Positions 37,217 to 45,044 of a DNA stretch of 45,044 nucleotides are shown here, one piece after another. Numbering within the stretch: the stretch's first letter is position 1; each line of letters begins with the position of its first letter. A program made the translations under genes and the position numbers. Source of the stretch: a virus. The stretch covers positions 1 to 45,044 of IMG/VR virus record IMGVR_UViG_3300009009_000021, one strand, 5' to 3'. The notes beneath the pieces were generated by a model. The model worked only from the letters and a program-made list of their open reading frames with translations, did no database searches and had not been told where the DNA came from.

Positions 37217-40012
37217 TCAACGATGTTTTACAGAAACCTTAACTTTTTTTCTGGAGCTATCTCTAAATAGAATATCATCTGAAAAAAATCCACTAGAAAT
37301 TTGAGTTTCTTTAACTAATTCGACACTTACATCATATGCTTTCCTTAGTGTTGACTCTAGTAATCGACAATCTTTGGTTAAACCTTCCGCTATTAAAATG
37401 ACCTCATCTTCACTTATATGCTGTATCTCACACTCTAACGCTCCTCCCCAGCTAGTACCCAACTCAAAGGACATTTCTAAGGGACATGTAAGCCAAGGGT
37501 ATAGATGCCTTGGCCTATCAACAGCATTTTTTGTAATTAAATTAATGAGTTTTATCAGCTCACCTGGATAGACATCATACTCAATAGAGTCATGTACACA
37601 ACCAATATAAATGGATTTTAAATCTAATTTTTTCTTGTTATTATAGATACTTAAGGAAGAGTTTAGGACTATATCTGAAGCTGCTGATTGGACTGGGTAG
37701 TTAACACAAACCCTCTCTGATTCGGCTCTCTCCCGTGGAAGAGTAGAGAGGTAAGTTTTTATTGGTATTCTTCTGCCAAAAACCGTCTCAATATAACCAT
37801 TTTCTAGTCCAAATTTTATTTGAGCATTTTGCCATCTCTTTAAACGATCAGCTCCATTATAAAATTTATTTAAAATAATTTGAGCTTCTTCTTCTGTCTT
37901 ATTTAATTCGAAAGCTAAACTTTTAGCTGCCATTCTAAATAAAATAGCAAAATTAACTTTTTTACCAACCTGCCTCTCTTCATTAGAAATCTTATCAGCA
38001 GGTTTGTTATACACTAAGCTTGCTGAATTTTTATGTGCATCTATCCCGTTTTTAAATCCCTCTATAAACTTAGACTCCCCTGCCAAAGCCGCTACAACTC
38101 TAAGTTCAAGTTGAGAGTAATCACAAGCTAAAATTAAACCACCCTCATCTCTCCATCTAGATATAAACAGCCTCTTAATATCACAGCCGTTAGGCATCAC
38201 ATGAAACACACTAGATAATCTTCCTGTAGTAACAAAACTAAGGGCATAATCGGGTCTGTATATATCGTTATTTATATAAGTAGGAAGTGAGTTTATATAA
38301 GCTGTATAAAGCTTTTCAATACGCTTCCAAAGTTTAATTGCAATTAAAAATTGTTTTGCTTCTTTTTCTATTTTTGTTTGAGGAGATCTTAAATCATTAG
38401 TTAAATAGTAATCTATTACATCTTTCCCTGTCTGTAAGTTAGCCTTCTTAGTCTTAAAATTTTTATTAGGAGTTAGCTTATAAAAATCAAATAAGATCTC
38501 TCTTATTTTTGGAACTGAACCAATAGAAAATGCTTTTTTATTAAGCTCCTCATCTGATAATTTTTTTCTTTTCTTAGCATTCTCTTCAACCAAAGGTGCT
38601 TTGTATTTTTCAACAATAGCCTTTACTCTAGGTAATAAATTAATTTCTTTAATTACTTTATTTTGTATACTTCTATAATTATCTTTTAAAAAAATATACA
38701 TATCATTATCTATTCTAATACCCTTTGTCTCAATCTCTAAAAATGAATGGATAGAAGAAGTAATTGTTTTTAAAATATCATTTGAACATGGGGGAACATT
38801 CTTTTTAAAAAATTGATATAAAGCCCTCACCCAAAAAACGTCTCTACATGCATAAGGACATATTAACCCTGTTGGGATGTTTCCATAATGCCTGTCTTTA
38901 ATTAAGTTAAAATTCTTTAGATAATCCTTAACTACAAACTCCCAAGGGTCTGCATATAAAAGTCTTACAGCTAAATCCTCTAACCCCAGACCATGTGTCT
39001 TATCAAAATTAACTAACATAAAACCCATGATCATCGTATCTGCATGAACTTTAATTTTATTGATATCTACAATATTATTCCAAATTAACCATCTTGCATC
39101 ATACTTATAATTATGACCTACAACAGGAACAGTATTAAGAAGCTCTCCAAACTTAGCGTTTAATTTAGCTCTCTGAATTTCAGTTACAGAAAAGCTTACT
39201 CTCTCTATACCAGAAGAAACTTTAAATCTAAGCTCATTATTTATTTCTAAAGGTACTGCAAAAGCTTTAGGATCATTATCATGACAAAATGCATGAACTG
39301 TTATTGCTCCGCCTTCCCATGGCAGTAGTGAAATACTGTTCTCAATGTCATGATAGACATGTGTTATCTTACCTCTCTTATATAAAGAAATAGTCTTATC
39401 TACCTCTTCCATTGCTCTATCGTATGAAAGTATTTCTACTATCTCATTGAAATTTGGCTTTTTAAATGAGCTAAAACATCTCTTTATATTATTGATAAAA
39501 TCATTAAATAAATTACCTTTTCTATATAAATAACTCGGATCAAAGTTAGGTACTACAACACGTTCTTTGCAGTTCAAATTAAACTTAATATCGATACCTA
39601 CCTTATCTAGATAAGTATCCATACCAGTTAGAAAAGTAAAAGTTGCTTTCCCAAAAGTTTGAATTATAGCATTTGGATAATCTTCTAATTCCTCTAATAA
39701 ATAAGGGATGCAATATTTATAATCTTTTTGTGTAGGCTCTCTTGATTTTGGAGTTGGAATATAACCTGCTCTTATAGTAGGAAAGCATTTAATCATAAAT
39801 GTTAAAATATAATTATCTCTTACACCTGCTTTTTCTAAAGCCCTTACTATAAAAGAACCCTTCTCACCACAAAAATAATTACCTTGATCATCCTCAAAAT
39901 CAGGGTGGGGAAGTACATAAATAACTTTAGGATCACCCTTAATTAAAGACTTTATTTTTTTCCTAGAATTTAAATTGCAAACTATAGTGCAATGACTACA
40001 AATACTATTCAT
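37217..40012 (-). CDS. Family A DNA polymerase with N-terminal UDG-like domain
   Basis: 931 residues. 1-190: a family 4-like uracil-DNA glycosylase fold with four probable [4Fe-4S] Cys (C5, C8, C76, C101) and FCGEKGSFIVRALEKAG, but FDPSYL replaces the usual HPS, so glycosylase activity is doubtful. 218-400: 3'-5' exonuclease with DIE (D222/E224), NYKYD (D305) and YACRD (D391) intact. 560-900: polymerase with motif A DYSQLELR (D631), motif B R680-K684-F688 but Phe692/Arg693 where Tyr-Gly is usual, and motif C VHDS (D808, Ser for the usual Glu). An SPO1-type layout. It is the replicative polymerase. ATG overlaps the helicase TGA. Confidence 0.95.
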   Translation of the reverse strand: MNSICSHCTIVCNLNSRKKIKSLIKGDPKVIYVLPHPDFEDDQGNYFCGEKGSFIVRALEKAGVRDNYILTFMIKCFPTIRAGYIPTPKSREPTQKDYKYCIPYLLEELEDYPNAIIQTFGKATFTFLTGMDTYLDKVGIDIKFNLNCKERVVVPNFDPSYLYRKGNLFNDFINNIKRCFSSFKKPNFNEIVEILSYDRAMEEVDKTISLYKRGKITHVYHDIENSISLLPWEGGAITVHAFCHDNDPKAFAVPLEINNELRFKVSSGIERVSFSVTEIQRAKLNAKFGELLNTVPVVGHNYKYDARWLIWNNIVDINKIKVHADTMIMGFMLVNFDKTHGLGLEDLAVRLLYADPWEFVVKDYLKNFNLIKDRHYGNIPTGLICPYACRDVFWVRALYQFFKKNVPPCSNDILKTITSSIHSFLEIETKGIRIDNDMYIFLKDNYRSIQNKVIKEINLLPRVKAIVEKYKAPLVEENAKKRKKLSDEELNKKAFSIGSVPKIREILFDFYKLTPNKNFKTKKANLQTGKDVIDYYLTNDLRSPQTKIEKEAKQFLIAIKLWKRIEKLYTAYINSLPTYINNDIYRPDYALSFVTTGRLSSVFHVMPNGCDIKRLFISRWRDEGGLILACDYSQLELRVVAALAGESKFIEGFKNGIDAHKNSASLVYNKPADKISNEERQVGKKVNFAILFRMAAKSLAFELNKTEEEAQIILNKFYNGADRLKRWQNAQIKFGLENGYIETVFGRRIPIKTYLSTLPRERAESERVCVNYPVQSAASDIVLNSSLSIYNNKKKLDLKSIYIGCVHDSIEYDVYPGELIKLINLITKNAVDRPRHLYPWLTCPLEMSFELGTSWGGALECEIQHISEDEVILIAEGLTKDCRLLESTLRKAYDVSVELVKETQISSGFFSDDILFRDSSRKKVKVSVKHR

Positions 40013-42282
40013 TGGAATTCAGCTTTATTTTCAACAATTAAACACTTACCTAAATCTCTGTAAATTGGAATTTTGACTTTACTTGTACCACGCCTTGCAA
40101 TATCCAAATACAAAATTCCATATTTAGAATCCATAGAAAAATTTAAGGAGCTGACTGTAAAGGCTTTATGTGATTTTCTTGATGAATGTGAAAGATGGCA
40201 ATGCTGAATTAACTCACCCTTCTCTGGAAGTGACCATGACTCCCACTTAGATTGTGACAATGTTACTACTGGACATTTAAAATAATCTGCTAACCCAATT
40301 AAATCTGAATATATTTGAGATGAGTTCTCATACATAGAGTCAGTTTGCTTCCCCGTCGGAATGAGACAGTCGTCGTAATCCACTAAAATCACTGAAGGTA
40401 TTTTGCCTGTGTCTGCTCTTTTTTTAGAAATCCAAGATCTTATTTCAAGTGTAGATGCTGTGCCTTCTGTCCAATAATTTATAAAAAGATTAGGATTATA
40501 CTTTTTAAATTTTTGTATAGCTCTCTGATAACTTTCAATATCACAATCTAAAAGTTCTTTAATTGATAAACCTGTTATCGCAGCTGCATATTTTAAAAGA
40601 AGATCATCTTTTTTTATCTCTAATGTAGCATGATAAACTGTCTTACCTGTTGCTAAAGCATTAGCTCCTAACACAGCTCCAAATGTAGTGTTATGTGTTA
40701 CTGTAAAATCTTCTAATAAAAATCTTCCATCACCATCTAACTCAAAACCATAATATTCACCTACACCGACATGCTCTATATTAATGCCAGTAACATTTAC
40801 ATCTTTACTAGATTTTTTAATTAAAAATGCATCAGGTCTTAAAAAAGGTATTTTGCTAAGGTCACCACCTATTACAATTCTATAAATTTTATTTTTTGCT
40901 GCTATGAAATTGCATTTAAATCCTAAAGATCTTGAAAGTCTTATAACCTGCTCACAGACTTTTAAATGCTTACAAGTAAAAAGTGCGATGTTATTTATAC
41001 TAGTATATGAATTACAATCTAATAACCCAGCTAATAATTTTAATCTTACTTCTGATGTATTTAATAAATATTCCTCTGGGATGGATTTGCCTGTTCTTTG
41101 AAATAGAAATTCAAAATGAACATTAAAAAAGTTTATAGGTATCCTGTCATTTTTAGGATGTACCAAGGTTAACTTATAATTATCATTTTTCTGCTGTTTT
41201 ATCTTATATGATAAGCCTGCTTCGATAACTAAACTTATAACTTCCTTAAGCATCTTAGAGCTTTTAATATATGCTACATTTTTGCTCTTATTTGAACATG
41301 CTAAAACCCCTACTAAATAAGGGTCTATATTAACATCTCTAGCTTGATACTCTACTCCTACCTTAAATCCCTTATGTCTACTCTTAAACCAATTAGAACT
41401 TTTTAAATAATCAGTAACACTAATATCTACTATTTCTTTAGTATCACATTTTTTTAAAGATAAAATATGACAACTATTTATAACATAATCTTTGCCATAA
41501 TTTTGTTTGACTCTATAAAGAACGTCTACACCACTACCCAAACTAATTACATTTCTTGGAGTAGAATCAACCCCCATTAACTGATCGCCTATCTTTATAT
41601 CTTCTACCGATCTAAGAGAACCATCAAACATAATGACTTTAGTACCCTTAGCTAGACACTTACCCCCCTTGGGGACCGATGCAAAGACATGAAGCTCCCC
41701 TGGTCCCATACCTCCCATTATAGCCTCATCAAAAGTAGGAAACCCTGTTGTTACTAAAGTATCCTTATTATATCTCTCATTATATCTAACAGGTAAATCT
41801 AACAAGTCATCAAACTCATACCCTAGATCTGCACCCATACCTACTGATACTGCATTATCAAACATAGATACTACTTGCTCATAAGATTTATCACTCTCAG
41901 AATCTTCCTTTAATAACTCATATGCTTTGAACAAAGCCTTTTTCATCTCTTGCTTCCTACAAAACTTTAATAACTCATCCTTAATATAAGGCTCTGATGA
42001 TATAGTTGCCCTGTAAACATACTTGCATTCATCATTTAATAATTTAAGTTGATCTGTAGAAAAACCATGCGACATTGAATAAGAATCAATCTTAGTTGTC
42101 ATGTCTTCTTGTGAGATTTCGGAATTATATGAGTAGATAAAATTCTTAGCTATATCAAAAATTATCCTCAAATTTTGGTCGTCAAAATAATCCCTTTTTA
42201 TGTAAGACCCATGCGCTATAGCAAAACTAATATTCGTGCAAAATAATTTTAAGACTTTCCTTTGGAACTCAACGTTATACAA
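40009..42282 (-). CDS. DnaB-type replicative helicase precursor with an intein
   Basis: 757-residue precursor; about 434 after removing intein residues 209-531. Starts at TTG with GAGG six to seven bases upstream. N-terminal helical domain (1-150) then the RecA-like core: Walker A PKGGK/TTFG split exactly by the intein, Walker B SVILVDYDD, LSQSKWES and LDIARRG typical of DnaB/gp41 helicases. It unwinds DNA ahead of the polymerase and couples to the primase encoded upstream. The helicase cannot bind ATP before splicing. The 5' end overlaps a 47-codon gene. Confidence 0.9.
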   Translation of the reverse strand: MYNVEFQRKVLKLFCTNISFAIAHGSYIKRDYFDDQNLRIIFDIAKNFIYSYNSEISQEDMTTKIDSYSMSHGFSTDQLKLLNDECKYVYRATISSEPYIKDELLKFCRKQEMKKALFKAYELLKEDSESDKSYEQVVSMFDNAVSVGMGADLGYEFDDLLDLPVRYNERYNKDTLVTTGFPTFDEAIMGGMGPGELHVFASVPKGGKCLAKGTKVIMFDGSLRSVEDIKIGDQLMGVDSTPRNVISLGSGVDVLYRVKQNYGKDYVINSCHILSLKKCDTKEIVDISVTDYLKSSNWFKSRHKGFKVGVEYQARDVNIDPYLVGVLACSNKSKNVAYIKSSKMLKEVISLVIEAGLSYKIKQQKNDNYKLTLVHPKNDRIPINFFNVHFEFLFQRTGKSIPEEYLLNTSEVRLKLLAGLLDCNSYTSINNIALFTCKHLKVCEQVIRLSRSLGFKCNFIAAKNKIYRIVIGGDLSKIPFLRPDAFLIKKSSKDVNVTGINIEHVGVGEYYGFELDGDGRFLLEDFTVTHNTTFGAVLGANALATGKTVYHATLEIKKDDLLLKYAAAITGLSIKELLDCDIESYQRAIQKFKKYNPNLFINYWTEGTASTLEIRSWISKKRADTGKIPSVILVDYDDCLIPTGKQTDSMYENSSQIYSDLIGLADYFKCPVVTLSQSKWESWSLPEKGELIQHCHLSHSSRKSHKAFTVSSLNFSMDSKYGILYLDIARRGTSKVKIPIYRDLGKCLIVENKAEFQ
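40690..41658 (-). other. Intein in helicase Walker A, with degenerate LAGLIDADG endonuclease
   Basis: 323 residues. Cys1 opens CLAKGTKVIMFDGSLRSV, then GDQLMGVDSTPRNVIS (block A/N3-like), INSCHILSL (block B His), EYYGFELDGDGRFLLEDF (block F) and TVTHN/T (block G with Thr+1): class 1. Endonuclease region: YLVGVLACSN and LLAGLLDCNS replace the LAGLIDADG pair, with Ser and Asn where the catalytic Asp should be. Splicing is predicted intact, cutting lost. Confidence 0.9.
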
Positions 42283-42392
42283 TCTGAACCTCTAACAATA
42301 TTCCCAAATGTCTTGATTCCTGATTTGCATAAAATCAAATAAAATCTAAGACAGAATAGTTCTACTTCTTTTTTTGATAAAGAAACTTTCAT
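42249..42392 (-). CDS. Small basic hypothetical protein
   Basis: 47 residues: helix SKKEVELFCLRFYLILCKSG then a basic tail. AGGAG with the last G about nine bases from the ATG. It overlaps the helicase start by 34 bases, so it may couple helicase translation. Not recognised. Confidence 0.5.
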   Translation of the reverse strand: MKVSLSKKEVELFCLRFYLILCKSGIKTFGNIVRGSDCITLSSKGKS

Positions 42393-42416
42393 GTTTGCCT
42401 CTCCTAATAAACGCTT

Positions 42417-43322
42417 TTAAACCTTAAATAAGTAATCAGTAGGATTAAAATCTTTAGCATTATTAACCATGTTGTTTAAGTTATGGGAAAAACTACTAGG
42501 ATCTTCGCCATTTGGAAGATTTATATTTTTAACCTTCACCCCATAATTTAAAAACTTCATACACAACTTAACCCTAAGTGATACGTCAACATCGCCATCT
42601 AACGACTCATACACTGTATGGCATTTTGATGCAATCTTTTGTATTTGAACCTCTGTATATTCTTTACCCAGCCCACACACACCTGGAATGCCTGTAGCTC
42701 TTTTAAAAGCTATCGCATCTATAATACCCTCACATATGCCTGCTACACCATCAGTAACATCAGCTAAACCGTATACAGCATGTGATCTATCACCCTTGCT
42801 GTTGAGGTATTTGGGGTTTTTCCCTGCATAAGATCTACCTACTACAAATAAGACCTCACCACCTGTATCCTTATAGGGGAAAAGAACTCTTCCAGACCAC
42901 TTTTTTACTGTTGTACCCTCTTCTAAATAATCCCTACCTACTCTCAAATCATACTTGCTTATATCTGTATCATTAAAGCCTCTAGCAACCATATATTTAT
43001 ATGCAATAGGAGTTTTTTCTTTTGAAAGTTTCCACGATATTTTCTCTAAATCATAGCTGGGTATTTTTCTAATTGAAAATAAATTCGATAGAGCACACTC
43101 TAATTTAGAAAAATCATTTGATATCTCCACTACAGGTAACTCATCCTTGAAAATATTATGCTTCGAATAACCGCACCTAAAACAATGTGCTACTGCTTTT
43201 CTAGTGTTAACATACATTTTATATTTGGTATCTTTACTCTGTCCCCTAGACTCACAAAACGGACAATGGATCCTAACCTCTTCTGACTTACCTGTTTTAA
43301 TAGACGATGAAAGATCAAACAT
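42417..43322 (-). CDS. DNA primase, zinc-binding plus TOPRIM
   Basis: 301 residues. CPFC (20-23) and CFRC (47-50) are the CHC2-like zinc domain that recognises the priming site; the TOPRIM core follows with ICEGIIDAIA (Glu198) and ESLDGDVD (Asp242, Asp244). Smaller than bacterial DnaG and lacking the helicase-binding domain, so it resembles T4 gp61/T7-type phage primases. Makes RNA primers, working with the DnaB-type helicase encoded next. GGGGGG before the ATG. Confidence 0.9.
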   Translation of the reverse strand: MFDLSSSIKTGKSEEVRIHCPFCESRGQSKDTKYKMYVNTRKAVAHCFRCGYSKHNIFKDELPVVEISNDFSKLECALSNLFSIRKIPSYDLEKISWKLSKEKTPIAYKYMVARGFNDTDISKYDLRVGRDYLEEGTTVKKWSGRVLFPYKDTGGEVLFVVGRSYAGKNPKYLNSKGDRSHAVYGLADVTDGVAGICEGIIDAIAFKRATGIPGVCGLGKEYTEVQIQKIASKCHTVYESLDGDVDVSLRVKLCMKFLNYGVKVKNINLPNGEDPSSFSHNLNNMVNNAKDFNPTDYLFKV

Positions 43323-43365
43323 AACTACCCCCCAACTATTAAAACGCTTTAAACTAAAGGGTGAG

Positions 43366-43584
43366 TTACATGCTATCTAAAATATTATTTATTTCTTTTG
43401 CATTTGGCATTACCTCAGATTGATACCTTCCTACCTCTCTGCCAAAACCACATTCTCCTAATTTTTCATACTTATATGCATGAAATAGATCATTCCTAAA
43501 CTCAAACTTAGCCATAAACTTTTCATCAATCTCAAAATAAAGACTAGTACTATCTTTATCCTTATCAAATTTTAAAAACTTCAT
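43366..43584 (-). CDS. Small hypothetical protein
   Basis: 72 residues, charged N-terminal half (KFLKFDKDKDSTSLYFEID). ATG overlaps the helicase TAA (TAATG). Lies between helicase and primase genes, so a small replication accessory is possible. Not recognised. Confidence 0.55.
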   Translation of the reverse strand: MKFLKFDKDKDSTSLYFEIDEKFMAKFEFRNDLFHAYKYEKLGECGFGREVGRYQSEVMPNAKEINNILDSM

Positions 43585-45044
43585 TACTCACCAAAAACTT
43601 TTAATGATTCATTAAAAGCATCTTCAAATTCTATTTTTAACTTTTCAAATTCAAGCTTATTCTCTAGATATCTAAAGTTACTAAGAGTGCAACCAAGAAA
43701 CATTGATTTTAAATTAGTAATTTTAACAGATACATCTTTCCATTTATTATATAAATTTTCATTCTCTTCTATTTTAATTAAACTATCCTCAACAATCATA
43801 CTTTTCATACTTTCTAATGAAATACTTTCTATTCCAATCTCATCATAAACTTTTTTTCTTTTAACACCCTGAGAATATAAAAATACATGCGTATTATCAT
43901 TAAAATCAAATAAATATACTACATTTTTACCACTTTGTTTTTTCCTTAAACCTCTCCCTATCCGTTGAACTTGCTTTATCCTAGACTTGCCACCACCTAA
44001 CATTAAGACTGCACCAATCTCAGATAAATCAAACCCCTCATCTAATACTTGAGATCCTATTATTATATCGTATTTCCCACTTTTAAAATCTTCTTTGAAT
44101 AATGAGTAATCAATGCTCTCTTCCCTTAGAAGACCATTAGAATATGTAACTGATGTGTTTGCTCCAAACACCGCAATAGCTCTAGAAGTCTGTAAACTTG
44201 ATAACAAAATATTAGCATGATTTAATCTTTGAACTAAAATCAAAACACTTATACCATTAGTTACTAACCACTTAGTAATATTAACAGCTATGTTGTTTCT
44301 TTCTTCATTATTTAAAATATACTTATTATATATGTTTATGTAAGGAGCTTTTGTCTTACTCATCTTACCCTTGATAGGAACAAAGGTATAATATGGCTTA
44401 GAAGTAAGACCTGAATCATATACTTTGTCATACCCTATCTCATAAATAGGACCACCTGTAATACAGTAAACTAAACTATCAGCATAACTTTTAGCTATAG
44501 ATGAACCGCTAAATGGAGAACCTGTGAAACAAAGATTAAAAGAAGCTTTATTTGATTTAATGAAGATATCACTACTCATCATACTCTTTATGTGATGTCC
44601 CTCATCAAACGCTACAAAATTTAACTGCTCTAATAACTCTGTTGCATCTTTAACTTTGTTTTTTAAAGCTGAGTAAAAACTATTTATAACCGCTATGTAA
44701 AGTTTCTTACCCTTGAATTCCTTCTTTTTACCATAAATCAAACCTATATCTTCTGAAGAGATCCCCCTTGCTAAAGCTCTATCATAGAAATTATTTAATA
44801 ATTGAATTGAAGGAACTATAAAAATACCGGTATTTATTATTTTAAGATTTAATAGTGTCTTGAAGGTAGCTAGCATTATCTCAGTCTTACCAGCTGAAGT
44901 AGGACATACAACTATACCTACCCTATTATCAATAGCTGCTTTAATCGCTTCTAACTGGAAGTCCTTTAATGTTATACCCTCTAATATATCAGATTTTAAA
45001 TCTACATTTATAGGACTTGGATTATCTATCCCCGATACTACAAA
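43584..45044 (-). CDS. SF2 DNA helicase (UvsW-like), N-terminus beyond the window
   Basis: The frame is open to the right edge; 486 codons are visible. Motifs: LKDFQLEAI (Q-like), PTSAGKTE (Walker A), FDEGHH (DEGH-type motif II), FTGSP (III), a second RecA domain with DIIIGSQVLDEGFD (V) and QRIGRGLRKK (VI). This is the order of UvsW/RecG-type SF2 helicases that remodel recombination intermediates and stalled forks and, in T4, switch origin use. No RBS can be judged. First of the replication genes in the window. Confidence 0.85.
   Translation of the reverse strand, partial: FVVSGIDNPSPINVDLKSDILEGITLKDFQLEAIKAAIDNRVGIVVCPTSAGKTEIMLATFKTLLNLKIINTGIFIVPSIQLLNNFYDRALARGISSEDIGLIYGKKKEFKGKKLYIAVINSFYSALKNKVKDATELLEQLNFVAFDEGHHIKSMMSSDIFIKSNKASFNLCFTGSPFSGSSIAKSYADSLVYCITGGPIYEIGYDKVYDSGLTSKPYYTFVPIKGKMSKTKAPYINIYNKYILNNEERNNIAVNITKWLVTNGISVLILVQRLNHANILLSSLQTSRAIAVFGANTSVTYSNGLLREESIDYSLFKEDFKSGKYDIIIGSQVLDEGFDLSEIGAVLMLGGGKSRIKQVQRIGRGLRKKQSGKNVVYLFDFNDNTHVFLYSQGVKRKKVYDEIGIESISLESMKSMIVEDSLIKIEENENLYNKWKDVSVKITNLKSMFLGCTLSNFRYLENKLEFEKLKIEFEDAFNESLKVFGE

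Noticed and set aside
1-45044. tRNA genes, CRISPR arrays, insertion sequences, integrase and attachment sites
   Set aside because: No cloverleaf with a TTCGA arm, no regular spacer-repeat array, and no transposase or integrase motif was seen by eye; a tRNAscan run would be decisive for tRNAs.

Overview
The window is a continuous, strongly AT-rich stretch of a large tailed bacteriophage (Caudoviricetes) genome. Almost every gene lies on the minus strand, so the transcribed order runs from high to low coordinates. Genes are packed with ATGA/TAATG overlaps and clear GGAG/GAGG/GGGG ribosome binding sites. No tRNA, rRNA, CRISPR array or insertion sequence was seen. Structural genes are of the T4-like or large-myovirus type: a gp20-like portal, a gp21-like His/Ser prohead protease fused to a coiled-coil scaffold region, a gp23-like capsid protein, and TerS/TerL. 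The host is not stated by the sequence. A secreted HEAGH metalloprotease of a style I associate with Bdellovibrio relatives, several exported hydrolases and lipoproteins, and low GC make a Gram-negative marine or predatory host (Bdellovibrionota) a tentative inference only.

Layout from the transcriptional start side (right) to left. 45.0-36.4 kb is replication and expression: an SF2 helicase (UvsW-like, cut by the window edge), a Zn/TOPRIM primase, a DnaB-type helicase interrupted by an intein in its Walker A motif, a family A DNA polymerase with an N-terminal uracil-DNA-glycosylase-like domain, and a sigma-like factor. 36.4-27.6 kb is an accessory zone of about 28 small genes: zinc-ribbon proteins, single-TM peptides, two lipoproteins (one collagen-like), a papain-family protease and a duplicated Cys-rich secreted protein. 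27.5-22.8 kb holds three DNA methyltransferases, a ParB-like protein and a duplicated unknown domain. 22.4-15.5 kb is packaging and portal: TerS, TerL with two inteins, three tandem RebB-like (R-body) genes, an HTH gene and the portal. 15.5-3.9 kb mixes small unknown genes with glycosyltransferase/methyltransferase genes, a GH24 endolysin, a cold-shock/zinc protein, a nuclease and the metalloprotease, plus the only two plus-strand genes. 3.9 kb to the left edge is the protease/scaffold, the major capsid protein, a strong terminator and likely neck genes.

Most notable points. (1) A complete zinc-ribbon HNH endonuclease gene with its own strong RBS is encoded in a shifted frame inside the second TerL intein. 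(2) The first TerL intein begins with Gln and carries the full Trp/Cys/Thr signature of class 3 inteins, so one terminase appears to contain both a class 3 and a class 1 intein. (3) Three tandem RebB-like genes sit between terminase and portal. (4) A recurring GTTTTC box lies 20-115 bases upstream of about ten gene starts, including a bidirectional copy, and is a candidate for the promoter read by the encoded sigma-like factor. Thirteen starts were moved from the longest open frame because of ribosome binding sites, and nine genes of 41-59 codons were recovered in apparent gaps.
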